DNA of 64,000 bases from M3007 sp964621185 (GTDB lineage Bacteria; Bacteroidota; Bacteroidia; Chitinophagales; Saprospiraceae), in contig CAZULM010000003.1 of assembly GCA_964621185.1 (NCBI GenBank), positions 157,568 through 221,567 on the forward strand, read 5' to 3'. The notes under the pieces are model-generated. The model did no database searches. It had not been told where the DNA came from and saw only the letters and a list, made by a program, of their open reading frames with translations. Below are positions 16,210 through 24,060 of the stretch, in pieces. Within the stretch, counting starts at the first letter, position 1. Each line of letters opens with the position of its first letter. The position numbers were made by a program, and so were the translations under genes.

Positions 16210-17046
16210 TCAATCCCAGTCTAACACCGCCAAAACCGGCAGATGGTCCGAGGGGTAATGACAATCTTTCGAATCGCTGAGCACCGCGTATTGCTTCACC
16301 TTTAACCTGCCTTTGCCGATAAAAATGTAATCGATCCTGCGGGTAACGGGTTTCTGGAACTCAAAGGCGTTGAAGGTGCCGCTTGGGCCAAAGGCCGGTA
16401 TGAGGCTGGCTTCTTTTGTGTCTGAAAGTTGTGTTTTCAAGGTTGCAATAGGCGTATCGCCAGGCTCGCTGTTAAAGTCGCCCATAACCACAACGGCATG
16501 GTTTTTTGTGTTTTTTGCCGCTATTTGCTTCAAAATAAGTTCAGAAGAAGCCTGTCGCGCCGATTTTCCGATATGATCGTAGTGCGTATTGAAAACCCAC
16601 ACCTTTTTATGGCTCCCTTTGTCGAGCAGCAATGCCCAGGTGCAGATTCGTTCGAGCGCGGCATCCCAGCCTTTGGAGGGCCTGTCGGGCGTTTCGGATA
16701 GCCAGAAAGTGCCGGAGTCGAGCAGTTTGAACCGCTTGGTGCGGTAGAACAAAGCGGAGAATTCGCCCGCTTCCTTGCCGTCATCGCGCCCCACACCGAC
16801 CATCGCGAATTCTGGCAACGTTTTTTTCAGGTACTCCACTTGCCGAAATAGCCCTTCCTGTATGCCGAAAACGTCGGGGGCGTGGAAACGGATTTGTGCG
16901 GCCAGGAAATCCCGGCGGTTTGGCCAGGCGTCTGCGCCGTCGGCGGGGTTGTCGTACCGGATGTTGTAGGTGAGGCAGCGCAGTGGTTGGCACTGGGCGG
17001 GCTGGAGGAATGCGAACGCAAAAAAGAAAACAAGTAGTTGGTTCAT
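16210..17046 (-). CDS. secreted endonuclease/exonuclease/phosphatase (EEP) family hydrolase
   Basis: 278 residues with a signal peptide (MNQLLVFFFAFAFLQPAQCQ). The EEP catalytic motifs are in order: CLTYNIRYDNP (Asn), GIQEGLFRQVEYL (metal-ligand Glu), WVFNTHYDHIG (His), VVVMGDFNSEPGD (Asp/Asn pair) and PSDHLPVLAVL (final Asp-His). This fits Mg-dependent phosphodiesterases or phosphatases such as sphingomyelinase-like and DNase I-like enzymes acting outside the cytoplasm. The substrate is unknown; the Bacteroidota group to which it looks closest is often annotated simply as a secreted EEP protein. Copy A of the 104-bp repeat lies 10 bp upstream of its ATG. Confidence 0.93.
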   Translation of the reverse strand: MNQLLVFFFAFAFLQPAQCQPLRCLTYNIRYDNPADGADAWPNRRDFLAAQIRFHAPDVFGIQEGLFRQVEYLKKTLPEFAMVGVGRDDGKEAGEFSALFYRTKRFKLLDSGTFWLSETPDRPSKGWDAALERICTWALLLDKGSHKKVWVFNTHYDHIGKSARQASSELILKQIAAKNTKNHAVVVMGDFNSEPGDTPIATLKTQLSDTKEASLIPAFGPSGTFNAFEFQKPVTRRIDYIFIGKGRLKVKQYAVLSDSKDCHYPSDHLPVLAVLDWD

Positions 17047-17056
17047 GGTACAAAAC

Positions 17057-17160
17057 TATATTATGATTCGCCTGATTTTTGTGATTAAGTTTGATTGATT
17101 CAACTGATTTTTAATTGATTACAAAGATCGGTACGCAAAAAACCAAGCGGCCTAAGGTAT
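17057..17160 (+). repeat. dispersed 104-bp repeat, copy A
   Basis: Begins TATATTATGATTCGCCTGAT and ends AAGCGGCCTAAGGTAT. It aligns without gaps with 48266-48369 and with the reverse strand of 63282-63382. The remainder to 17262 shows nothing recognisable. Confidence 0.92.
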
Positions 17161-17262
17161 TACACGTTTAAGGGGCAATTGGCGGGGGCGGCGTTTTTTG
17201 CGGCTTGCAAGAGCTTCTCTGAAAGCTTTTTGTGGTGATCCGTCGACAAAAAACAATAGTAG

Positions 17263-17865
17263 CTACGCCCTGGCACATTTCTCAATTGGCGAACAATTGT
17301 CCAGCAAGATATTCCCGTTGTACTTGAAGGTCGCCCCCGGCCCGTACCAGGCTTCCAGGGTAAGGTAGCGCACTTTCTCTTTTGTCAGGAACTGCAACTG
17401 GTACTGCCGCCAGTCGCTGTGGTTGATGAGGGGCGAGGAGGTCAGCAGGGTGCCTTTGCTCCCGCGGGCGCCGCTGCCCCACACCCGGATGCGCGCCGGG
17501 TGGTTGAAGCCCACGTATTTTTCCACATGAGCCAGGTAAATCGAAAAGGTATAGCAGGCATCGGAGGCCAGCGGCTCGGCAAGCGCCTGGGCGATGTCTT
17601 CTGTGGTGCCGTCGTGGCGCACTACGAGGCCGATGCAGCTGTTCCCGGCCTGGGGCGCGAAGTCGATGCCCCAGGCGCCGGGCAAGATGTCGGGCGTACT
17701 GCCGGGCGTGCTGGTATGCCAGCCTGTGGGGATAGCGGAGGCCCGTGGCTCACCTTCAAAGGAGGGGTTCCGGAAGTAGATCTTTCCGGAAGGCTGCTCC
17801 CGGACGCTGCCCGCAAGGAGGGGGGAAAGCCAGAGCGGGATCAATACAAACCAAATATTTTTCAT
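17263..17865 (-). CDS. secreted carbohydrate-binding-like jelly-roll protein
   Basis: 200 residues with a signal peptide (MKNIWFVLIPLWLSPLLAGS). The mature part begins IYFRNPSFEGEPRASAIPTG and ends GNILLDNCSPIEKC. The opening FxNPSFE and closing LLDNC strands are the two ends of the beta-sandwich seen in CBM4/9-like and related discoidin-type domains that Bacteroidota often attach to surface proteins. Internal strands (YTFSIYLAHVEKYVGF, RIRVWGSGARG, WRQYQLQFLTKEKVRYLTLEAW) support this. There is no T9SS tail and no lipobox, so a soluble or periplasmic protein is likely. The ligand is unknown. Divergent from ftsX. Confidence 0.78.
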   Translation of the reverse strand: MKNIWFVLIPLWLSPLLAGSVREQPSGKIYFRNPSFEGEPRASAIPTGWHTSTPGSTPDILPGAWGIDFAPQAGNSCIGLVVRHDGTTEDIAQALAEPLASDACYTFSIYLAHVEKYVGFNHPARIRVWGSGARGSKGTLLTSSPLINHSDWRQYQLQFLTKEKVRYLTLEAWYGPGATFKYNGNILLDNCSPIEKCARA

Positions 17866-17909
17866 GCCGCGGGTAAAATTTATCGTTTTTTGCTCGAACG
17901 GGGCGGGTG

Positions 17910-17942
17910 TTTGTGGAAAACAAGCAGCTTATCCTACCTTTG
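17910..17942 (+). promoter_or_regulatory. promoter of ftsX
   Basis: TTTG (17910-17913), 21 nt, TACCTTTG (17935-17942), a full consensus match, giving a leader of roughly 32 nt before the ATG at 17980. Confidence 0.7.
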
Positions 17943-17979
17943 CCCCCACTAAAACCGTTTACCAATTTCGTCCAAAGGT

Positions 17980-18834
17980 ATGCCAAGAACCCGGCCCACA
18001 TATTTTTATGCCATTGCCAGTGTGTCACTGGTGCTGTTCGTCCTGGGCTTTTTCGCGCTCATGGCCTTGCATGGCCGCAAGTTAGTGACCTTGTTCAAAG
18101 AGAAAGTGGATATTTGGCTGGAATTAAAACCGGGGCTGGCACAGAGCGATGTGGCGCGCATCGTCGGCGAGGTGCGTCAGCAGCCTTTTGTGAAGCCCGA
18201 GACGGTAAAGTTTATCACCAAAGAGCAAGCAGCCGCAACTATGCGCGAAGACCTGGGCGATGAGAGCATGTTGGCAGACATGCCCGACCTGCTGCGCGAC
18301 GTGATACGCTTCAATGTGAAAGCCGAGTTTTTGAACGATGAAAAAATGCTGGCATGGCGGGAAACGTTGAAACAGGATTCTTTGGTCAGCGACTTGTTCT
18401 TTGAGGCCGCCAATACCGGAAACGTGAGCAAAAACATCCAAAATCTGGGGATTGTGACCCTGATCTTGAGTCTTTTGCTCATATTTGCAGCCGTTGCCCT
18501 TATTCACAACACCATTCGCCTGGCCTTGTTCTCCAACCGTTTCCTGATCAAAAATCAGGAATTGGTGGGAGCTTCCTGGGAATTTATCAGCAAGCCATAC
18601 ATCCGCCGCGGCATCCTGAACGGTCTTTGGAGCGCCGTGATTGCCATTTTTGCCCTGATACTGATGCTCTACTGGATGCGCAGCCTGATACCGGAACTGG
18701 AACAACTGGAAGACCCCAACGGCATCGTGTTTGTGATGATGGGCTTGATACTGGCAGGCGTGCTGATCTCGGGTCTGAGCACCTGGTTTGTGGTGCACAA
18801 GTTTCTGCGGATGCGGATAGACGACCTTTATTGA
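17980..18834 (+). CDS. ftsX: cell division protein FtsX (permease-like)
   Basis: 284 residues, usual for FtsX. FtsX with the ATPase FtsE relays division signals across the inner membrane to control peptidoglycan hydrolases. Topology seen: a first helix (about 10-30, YAIASVSLVLFVLGFFALMA), a large extracytoplasmic domain (35-155), then three helices near 160-185, 210-235 and 250-270, with the cytoplasmic loop FLIKNQELVGASWEFI typical of the family. ftsE is not in the window, so the pair is unlinked here. DUF3098 and uppP follow on the same strand, an order I know from other Bacteroidota. A consensus promoter precedes it. Confidence 0.93.
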   Translation: MPRTRPTYFYAIASVSLVLFVLGFFALMALHGRKLVTLFKEKVDIWLELKPGLAQSDVARIVGEVRQQPFVKPETVKFITKEQAAATMREDLGDESMLADMPDLLRDVIRFNVKAEFLNDEKMLAWRETLKQDSLVSDLFFEAANTGNVSKNIQNLGIVTLILSLLLIFAAVALIHNTIRLALFSNRFLIKNQELVGASWEFISKPYIRRGILNGLWSAVIAIFALILMLYWMRSLIPELEQLEDPNGIVFVMMGLILAGVLISGLSTWFVVHKFLRMRIDDLY

Positions 18835-19136
18835 GTGATGAGTGAGCACAGCATCCTTTTTCTGCTAGGCGGCGTTTTTCAGCAGTTGGGCTGAAATTGT
18901 TTAATTGTTTTTCAAAATCATCGACGCACCTACTTGTTAGGCTTTTGGACAGGGTGTGCTATCAAAATATTAAAACAAACAGGTTGGCTTACAATACCCG
19001 TAATTTCTGTGAACTGATTTTCAGTATTCACCCCACATATTCGATCCCAGGCTTTGGTGCTGAAAAACGATGCCAAACTCAACAAGCAATGCCGTGCAAC
19101 TCATCTCTCATAACTCATCTCTCATAACTAAAAAAG
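18835..19136. other. gene-free spacer with heptamer repeats
   Basis: 302 bp between ftsX and the DUF3098 gene, unusually long for this conserved set. It begins with GAGTGATGAGTGAGC (reverse of the ACTCATC heptamer) and ends at 19099-19129 with ACTCATC TCTCATA ACTCATC TCTCATA, four 7-nt units. No gene, terminator or promoter is clear in between. Confidence 0.55.
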
Positions 19137-19499
19137 ATGGCTAAGCAACAACAACGCCCCCAACAAGCAAAAAGACAGGCGCCCGCGCCCGTGCCCACGC
19201 GCCGCAGCGAAAAGCGCGAAAGTGTGTTCAACACTGCCGGCAACGATGTGCTCATTTTTGGCAGGAAGAATTTCATGTACATGGGCGCCGGCCTGTTGCT
19301 GGTGCTGCTCGGCCTGGCATTGATGTCGGGCGGTTCCATGCCCGACCCGCTGGTTTGGGAGCCTGAGCGGATCTACAGCCCCCTGCGCATCACAGTGGCG
19401 CCCATCCTCATGTTGACGGGCTTTGTGGTCGTCATTTTGGGCATTTTCAAAAAGAACAGCGCCCTGGGCAATAACAACAACAGCGAACCGGCCGCATGA
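19137..19499 (+). CDS. DUF3098 membrane protein
   Basis: 120 residues. A Gln/Pro/Ala-rich, basic N-terminus (1-30) is followed by FGRKNFMYMGAGLLLVLLG, the hallmark of DUF3098, then two membrane helices (about 45-60 and 83-103) separated by a short loop (PLVWEPERIYSPLRI), and an Asn-rich tail. The function is not known. In Bacteroidota the gene commonly sits between ftsX and uppP, as here. Its last 4 bp overlap the uppP start (ATGA), so translation is probably coupled. The context suggests a part in envelope or division biology; this is inference from position. Confidence 0.92.
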   Translation: MAKQQQRPQQAKRQAPAPVPTRRSEKRESVFNTAGNDVLIFGRKNFMYMGAGLLLVLLGLALMSGGSMPDPLVWEPERIYSPLRITVAPILMLTGFVVVILGIFKKNSALGNNNNSEPAA

Positions 19500-20311
19500 C
19501 CCTGATCCAAGCCATTATCCTTGCCATTATCGAGGGCATCACCGAGTTTTTGCCCGTCTCATCCACGGGGCACATGATAATTGCCTCTTCAGCCATGCAT
19601 ATTGCCTCGGAGCCTTTTGTGAAGGTGTTCACCGTGGCCATACAGTTTGGGGCTATCCTTTCGGTACTGGTGCTTTACTGGCGGCGATTTTTGCAAAATT
19701 TCAACTTTTACGTCAAGCTGTTGGTAGCCTTTTTACCCGCTGTGTTTTTCGGGCTTCTGTTCAAAAAACAGATAGATGCCCTGTTGGAAAACATCGCGGT
19801 GGTAGCCGTCGCCCTCATTTTGGGCGGAGTGCTTTTTTTGTTGCTCGACGGTTTCTTCAAGCGCCGCAGCCTGCACAATACCTCTATCGACGATGTGACA
19901 CTCCCCAAAGCCCTGCGCATCGGCCTGTTCCAGGTAACGGCTATGGTGCCCGGCGTGAGCCGTTCGGCAGCTACCATCATCGGTGGGCTCACGCAGGGCT
20001 TGTCGCCGGTTACTGCGGCGGAATTTTCTTTTTTCCTCGCTGTGCCGACCATGTTCGCCGCCACTTGTAAATCTCTGTGGGACTATGTGAAAGATGGTAA
20101 CGTCGTGTTTAGCGCTGAAGAGATCACCCTGCTGGCCGCAGGCAACGCCGTCGCGTTTTTGGTGGCAATGGCCGCCATCAAATCCTTTATCAGCTATCTC
20201 ACAAAAAACGGGTTCCGTGCATTTGGGTATTACCGCATCGTTGTGGGCGCGGTCATTTTGGTGCTTTGGAAGATGGGTTACTTTGAAGGGGTGAATGTGG
20301 GAGATTTTTAG
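19496..20311 (+). CDS. uppP: undecaprenyl-diphosphatase
   Basis: 271 residues with eight hydrophobic helices. It removes a phosphate from undecaprenyl diphosphate to recycle the lipid carrier for peptidoglycan and polysaccharides. The two conserved BacA motifs are visible: EGITEFLPVSSTGHM (residues about 14-28) with its Glu and Ser, and VPGVSRSAATIIGG with the essential Arg. Length is normal for UppP/BacA. The ATG overlaps the DUF3098 stop by 4 bp. It ends 6 bp from the convergent secreted-protein gene. It probably shares the ftsX transcript or has its own start in the 302-bp spacer. Confidence 0.97.
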   Translation: MTLIQAIILAIIEGITEFLPVSSTGHMIIASSAMHIASEPFVKVFTVAIQFGAILSVLVLYWRRFLQNFNFYVKLLVAFLPAVFFGLLFKKQIDALLENIAVVAVALILGGVLFLLLDGFFKRRSLHNTSIDDVTLPKALRIGLFQVTAMVPGVSRSAATIIGGLTQGLSPVTAAEFSFFLAVPTMFAATCKSLWDYVKDGNVVFSAEEITLLAAGNAVAFLVAMAAIKSFISYLTKNGFRAFGYYRIVVGAVILVLWKMGYFEGVNVGDF

Positions 20312-20317
20312 CAAGCA

Positions 20318-21070
20318 TTAGTTGCATTCCGTGCCATCTTGAATACCCTGGATGACTTTTATGGCCGATTGGGAAAAACGGTACACCTCTGTCCAGTTGG
20401 TCGCCCCAAGCGCTTTTTGGCAGTACAATATGGCGGCTTCGGCTTTTGCCGATGCTTCTGGGCAATTTTCGAGGGTGGATGCAAGGGTTTTGGCATCGAA
20501 TAACAAACGAATGGCGTGCTCCAGCTTTTGCGACAGTATGTGCATGTCGCGACTTGCCAATCCGTCTTGTATGTCCAACACTGCCAGTTGCGCGTCGTGT
20601 TTCAACAGCTCCCCCGGCCTGAAACCCTGGGGCCTTGAGCCTTCGGCAGTTCTTGTCTGGGCGGAACATGCTTTTGACGCTTCCAGCATTCGGTGGGCCG
20701 CCAAACGTGCGTCCACTGCACGCTGTAGTTTGGAGTTCAAATCCTTGCCCAACCTAAAGTGCAAGATATCGCAATGTTCGCGCCCTTTTTCCGCAGCGGC
20801 CCTTACCTCCGTACAATACACCCCAGCCATCGCCACAGCATCGAACAGTACATAGCTGTCGGCAAGGCGAAGGTATATTTCGAAGGGATCGACCATCAGC
20901 ATGGCATCGCTCAAAATCTTGTCTATTTGTTGCGCCTGCCGCCCCACCCAATCAAGGGTTTGGGTCGCATCCTGCCCGGGATAGGTGATCTCCTGCGCTT
21001 CAAGCCCGCCCGTTTGAAGGCAAATACAGGCAAACAACAGTATTGACGGCAATATCTTTGAATTTTTCAT
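20318..21070 (-). CDS. hypothetical secreted helical protein
   Basis: 250 residues from MKNSKILPSILLFACICLQT, a signal peptide; the longer frame to 21166 runs into the divergent gene's control region and is rejected. The mature protein is nearly all helix, rich in Ala, Gln and charged residues (TLDWVGRQAQQIDKILSDA, SKLQRAVDARLAAHRMLEA, HILSQKLEHAIRLLFDAKTL) with scattered cysteines (C83, C98, C135, C204, C218, C249 approximately) that could form disulfides. No family is recognised. It starts 107 bp from a divergent TetR gene, so it is a candidate target of that regulator. The function is unknown. Confidence 0.78.
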   Translation of the reverse strand: MKNSKILPSILLFACICLQTGGLEAQEITYPGQDATQTLDWVGRQAQQIDKILSDAMLMVDPFEIYLRLADSYVLFDAVAMAGVYCTEVRAAAEKGREHCDILHFRLGKDLNSKLQRAVDARLAAHRMLEASKACSAQTRTAEGSRPQGFRPGELLKHDAQLAVLDIQDGLASRDMHILSQKLEHAIRLLFDAKTLASTLENCPEASAKAEAAILYCQKALGATNWTEVYRFSQSAIKVIQGIQDGTECN

Positions 21071-21177
21071 AGGGTAAACCCATTGCTTTGTTTTGCTTTC
21101 TATTTTGATAGCATTGCTTTTTTGGTAACATAGCTTGCAAAATATTGTTTTACTTTTGCGTTCCATTTTTTATCGAC

Positions 21178-21858
21178 ATGAGCATCCAAATCAGCATTCA
21201 GCCCAACCTAAAGCTGGCTTTGCGCGATCCCGAGGCCAGTACGCTCGGCCGAAAGATCATTCGGCAGGGCATTGTGCTGATGAGTGAGCTGGGCTATGAG
21301 CAGTTCACTTTCCGAAAATTGGCAGAAGTTATCGATAGCACAGAAGCCAGCATCTACCGTTACTTTGAAAACAAGCATCGATTGTTGCTTTATTTCCTCA
21401 CCTGGTACTGGAACTACGTGGAATACCAGGCCACCGTTTCGCTGCACAACCTTTCCTCCTCGGAGCTTAAGATCAAAAAGATAATAGAGATACTCACAGT
21501 CGGGCTGCCCGACTGGCCTGACGCGGCAGGCATCAACAAGGCGGCACTTCAAGAAATCGTGATCGCAGAGAGCAGCAAGGCATACCTGACCAAGGAAGTG
21601 GACACCATCAACCGGGAGCAGCTCTTCAAACCTTACAAGGACCTTTGCCACCATATCGCAACGGTTTTTCAGGAATACAGCCCGGCTTATCCATATCCCC
21701 GCTCATTGGCGAGCACCTTAGTAGAAATGGCCCAGTTTCAGCCGTTTTTCATGGAACATTTGCCAGCTTTGACCGACTTTGGGGGGAAACGGGATGGGCA
21801 GAAAGTGGCGGCGTTCCTGGAAAAACTGGTCTTTTCCAACCTGGATGCAAGTGATTGA
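21178..21858 (+). CDS. TetR/AcrR family transcriptional regulator
   Basis: 226 residues from MSIQISIQPNLKLALRDP; an in-frame ATG 33 bp upstream is less likely. The DNA-binding helix-turn-helix is clear at residues about 24-70 (GRKIIRQGIVLMSELGYEQF, FRKLAEVIDSTEASIYRYF, ENKHRLLLYFL). The C-terminal half is helical and divergent, as expected for the ligand-binding part. TACTTTTG at 21151-21158 may be its -7 box. It is divergent from a secreted helical protein gene (107 bp between starts), the classical layout for local regulation. The ligand is unknown. Confidence 0.93.
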   Translation: MSIQISIQPNLKLALRDPEASTLGRKIIRQGIVLMSELGYEQFTFRKLAEVIDSTEASIYRYFENKHRLLLYFLTWYWNYVEYQATVSLHNLSSSELKIKKIIEILTVGLPDWPDAAGINKAALQEIVIAESSKAYLTKEVDTINREQLFKPYKDLCHHIATVFQEYSPAYPYPRSLASTLVEMAQFQPFFMEHLPALTDFGGKRDGQKVAAFLEKLVFSNLDASD

Positions 21859-22136
21859 CCCGGACGGGATTTTGAGCCCTGCCAACACAAACGGATATCA
21901 GGGTTGCAAAACCGGCTTGTCCAAATTTCCACTTTTGCGGCAGCTTCTTTTTGTTGGGAATGCAAAATGCCCAAACGGCACTAATGCCACATCTCCCTGA
22001 TATTTATCAAGCTGTAACCTGTAACTTGTTGAACGAATCGTAGGGGAGGTTCGATCCGAACTTTGTACTTTTGGCCCAAAATCCACCACCACTACCCCCA
22101 ACCGCTTTTGCCTAACAATCTAAAACTAAATTATTT

Positions 22137-23750
22137 ATGCAGGAATTTGGATTGAAACCATCCACCGCCAACCTGGAAGAACTCGGCCTGAAGAACCTCA
22201 AGGCCGTCTATTGGAACCTCTCTCCCGAAGAGCTCGTAGAGCACAGCATCAGCAAAGGCATGGGCCGTTTGGCCGACAGCGGCGCGCTGGTGATCTATAC
22301 CGGCGAGTTCACCGGCCGCTCTCCCGAAGACCGCTTCATCGTAAAAGACAGCACCACCGCCTCCAAGGTCAACTGGGGCAAAGCGAACCTCGCCTTCGAG
22401 CCCAAAAAGTTTGACGCGCTATGGCGCAAGGCATGCAGCTACATGCGCAAGAAAGAAATTTACGTTCGCGATGTGGCCGCCAACGCCAGCGCCAACCCCG
22501 ACTACCGCCTGCGCATCCGCGTCGCTACCGAATACCCCTGGAGCAACCAGTTTGCCAGCAACATGTTCCTGCGCCTGCCTGCCGCCGAACTGGCCGATTT
22601 TGACGCCCGCTGGACGGTGCTCTGCGTGCCGGGTTTCAAGGCCGACCCGGCATCAGACGGCACCCGCCAGCACAATTTCGCCATCGTCAACGTGAAAAAG
22701 CGCCGCCTGCTCATCGGCGGCACGGGCTATACCGGCGAGATAAAAAAAGGCATATTCTCCGTCATCAATTTTGTGCTGCCTACCCGCACCGCCGACGCAC
22801 TGCCCATGCACTGCTCGGCCAACCTCGGCAAAGACGGCGACATCGCCCTGTTCTTCGGGCTTTCCGGCACCGGCAAGACCACCCTCAGCGCCGACCCGGA
22901 GCGCATGCTCATTGGCGACGACGAGCACGCATGGGGCAACAACGAGGTGTTCAACTTCGAGGGTGGCTGTTATGCCAAAACCATTGACCTCACCGAAGAA
23001 AAAGAGCCGGATATCTACAGGGCCATCCGCCACGGCGCCATCCTGGAGAATATCGGGTTCTTCCCCGGCACCCGCACCGTCAATTACGCCGACCGCAGCA
23101 TCACCGAGAACACCCGCGTGTCGTACCCCATCCACCACATCGACAACGCCCTTTCGCCCAGCCGCGCCGACGGTGATCCCAAGAACATCTTCTTCCTCAC
23201 CTGCGACGCTTACGGTATTCTGCCGCCCATCTCCAGGCTGACGCCCGAACAGGCCATGTACTATTTCATCAGCGGCTACACGGCCCGCGTGGCAGGTACG
23301 GAAGTAGGGGTCAAGGAGCCAAAATCGACCTTCTCGGCTTGTTTTGGCGCACCCTTCCTCCCCCTGCACCCGGCCAAATATGCCGACCTGTTGGGCAAGA
23401 AGCTGCGCAAAAGCATGGCCAACGTCTGGCTCATCAACACCGGTTGGAGCGGAGGCCCCTACGGCGTTGGCAGCCGAATGAAGCTCTCCTATACCCGCGC
23501 CATGATCACGGCAGCTTTGAAGGGCGAACTTAAAAACGTCGGCTATGAAAAACACGCCATTTTCGGCATGGAAATGCCGACAGCGTGCCCCAACGTGCCA
23601 GCCGAGCTGCTCAACCCGCGCAACACCTGGAAAAGCGCCGCTGATTACGACAAGAGCGCCAAATCCCTGGCCAAGGAGTTCGTGACCAATTTCGAGAAAT
23701 ACGCCGACCAGGTGAAGCCGGAAGTGTTGGCGGTGGCGCCGAAGTTGTGA
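22137..23750 (+). CDS. pckA: phosphoenolpyruvate carboxykinase (ATP)
   Basis: 537 residues, the normal length. It converts oxaloacetate and ATP to PEP, CO2 and ADP, the entry to gluconeogenesis. Visible signatures: GRSPEDRFIVKD near residue 60, RLLIGGTGYTGEIKKG, the P-loop-like kinase-1a FGLSGTGKTTLSADP and kinase-2 LIGDDEHAW, and FNFEGGCYAKTIDL. LINTGWSGGPYGVGSRMKL is the C-terminal signature. TACTTTTG at 22066-22073 is a probable -7 box, giving a leader of about 60 nt. A terminator follows at 23802-23847, so the gene is monocistronic. The long open frames on the opposite strand are codon-bias shadows. Confidence 0.98.
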   Translation: MQEFGLKPSTANLEELGLKNLKAVYWNLSPEELVEHSISKGMGRLADSGALVIYTGEFTGRSPEDRFIVKDSTTASKVNWGKANLAFEPKKFDALWRKACSYMRKKEIYVRDVAANASANPDYRLRIRVATEYPWSNQFASNMFLRLPAAELADFDARWTVLCVPGFKADPASDGTRQHNFAIVNVKKRRLLIGGTGYTGEIKKGIFSVINFVLPTRTADALPMHCSANLGKDGDIALFFGLSGTGKTTLSADPERMLIGDDEHAWGNNEVFNFEGGCYAKTIDLTEEKEPDIYRAIRHGAILENIGFFPGTRTVNYADRSITENTRVSYPIHHIDNALSPSRADGDPKNIFFLTCDAYGILPPISRLTPEQAMYYFISGYTARVAGTEVGVKEPKSTFSACFGAPFLPLHPAKYADLLGKKLRKSMANVWLINTGWSGGPYGVGSRMKLSYTRAMITAALKGELKNVGYEKHAIFGMEMPTACPNVPAELLNPRNTWKSAADYDKSAKSLAKEFVTNFEKYADQVKPEVLAVAPKL

Positions 23751-23801
23751 GCAAACCACACTTCTGGACATATTTCGCGCAGATTTCGCGCAGATTATTT
23801 T

Positions 23802-23847
23802 CACGGATTTTACGCAGAAATTCCTGTGTGAAATCCGTGTTTTTTTT
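23802..23847 (+). terminator. Rho-independent terminator of pckA
   Basis: Stem CACGGATTT (23802-23810) with AAATCCGTG (23831-23839), followed by eight T residues. It lies in a stretch of imperfect repeats (two ATTTCGCGCAG words before it, GTGTGAAA and GCGTGAAA words after it) that look like a decayed dispersed repeat. Confidence 0.75.
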
Positions 23848-24060
23848 CGTGTGAAACCTGCGTGAAATAAAATCTCCAGTAGTATGGCGATGGCTGAACT
23901 CGGGGCGATGGGCGCTTGTTGGGCGCTTCTTATGTGCTTTTCAACCCAAAATATGGCCGTTTCACGCCGAATTTGGCCCGTTTTACCTGAAAACAGCTTT
24001 CATTGATGCAAATCTGACAGCATTTTTGTGCAGTTTTAACCTAAAAAATTGCAGGAAAAA
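23848..24060. other. gene-free stretch upstream of the Do-type protease
   Basis: Together with 23751-23847 this makes a 310-bp gap. Apart from the terminator and its repeat words I see nothing convincing: no consensus promoter pair and no RNA gene. TTTTACCTGAAAACAGC (about 23981-23997) is a possible weak promoter part. Confidence 0.4.

Noticed and set aside
22653..23804. Long open frame (about 383 codons) on the minus strand opposite pckA
   Set aside because: It lies antisense to an unmistakable pckA gene and its composition reflects the GC-rich third codon positions of that gene. No family features are visible.
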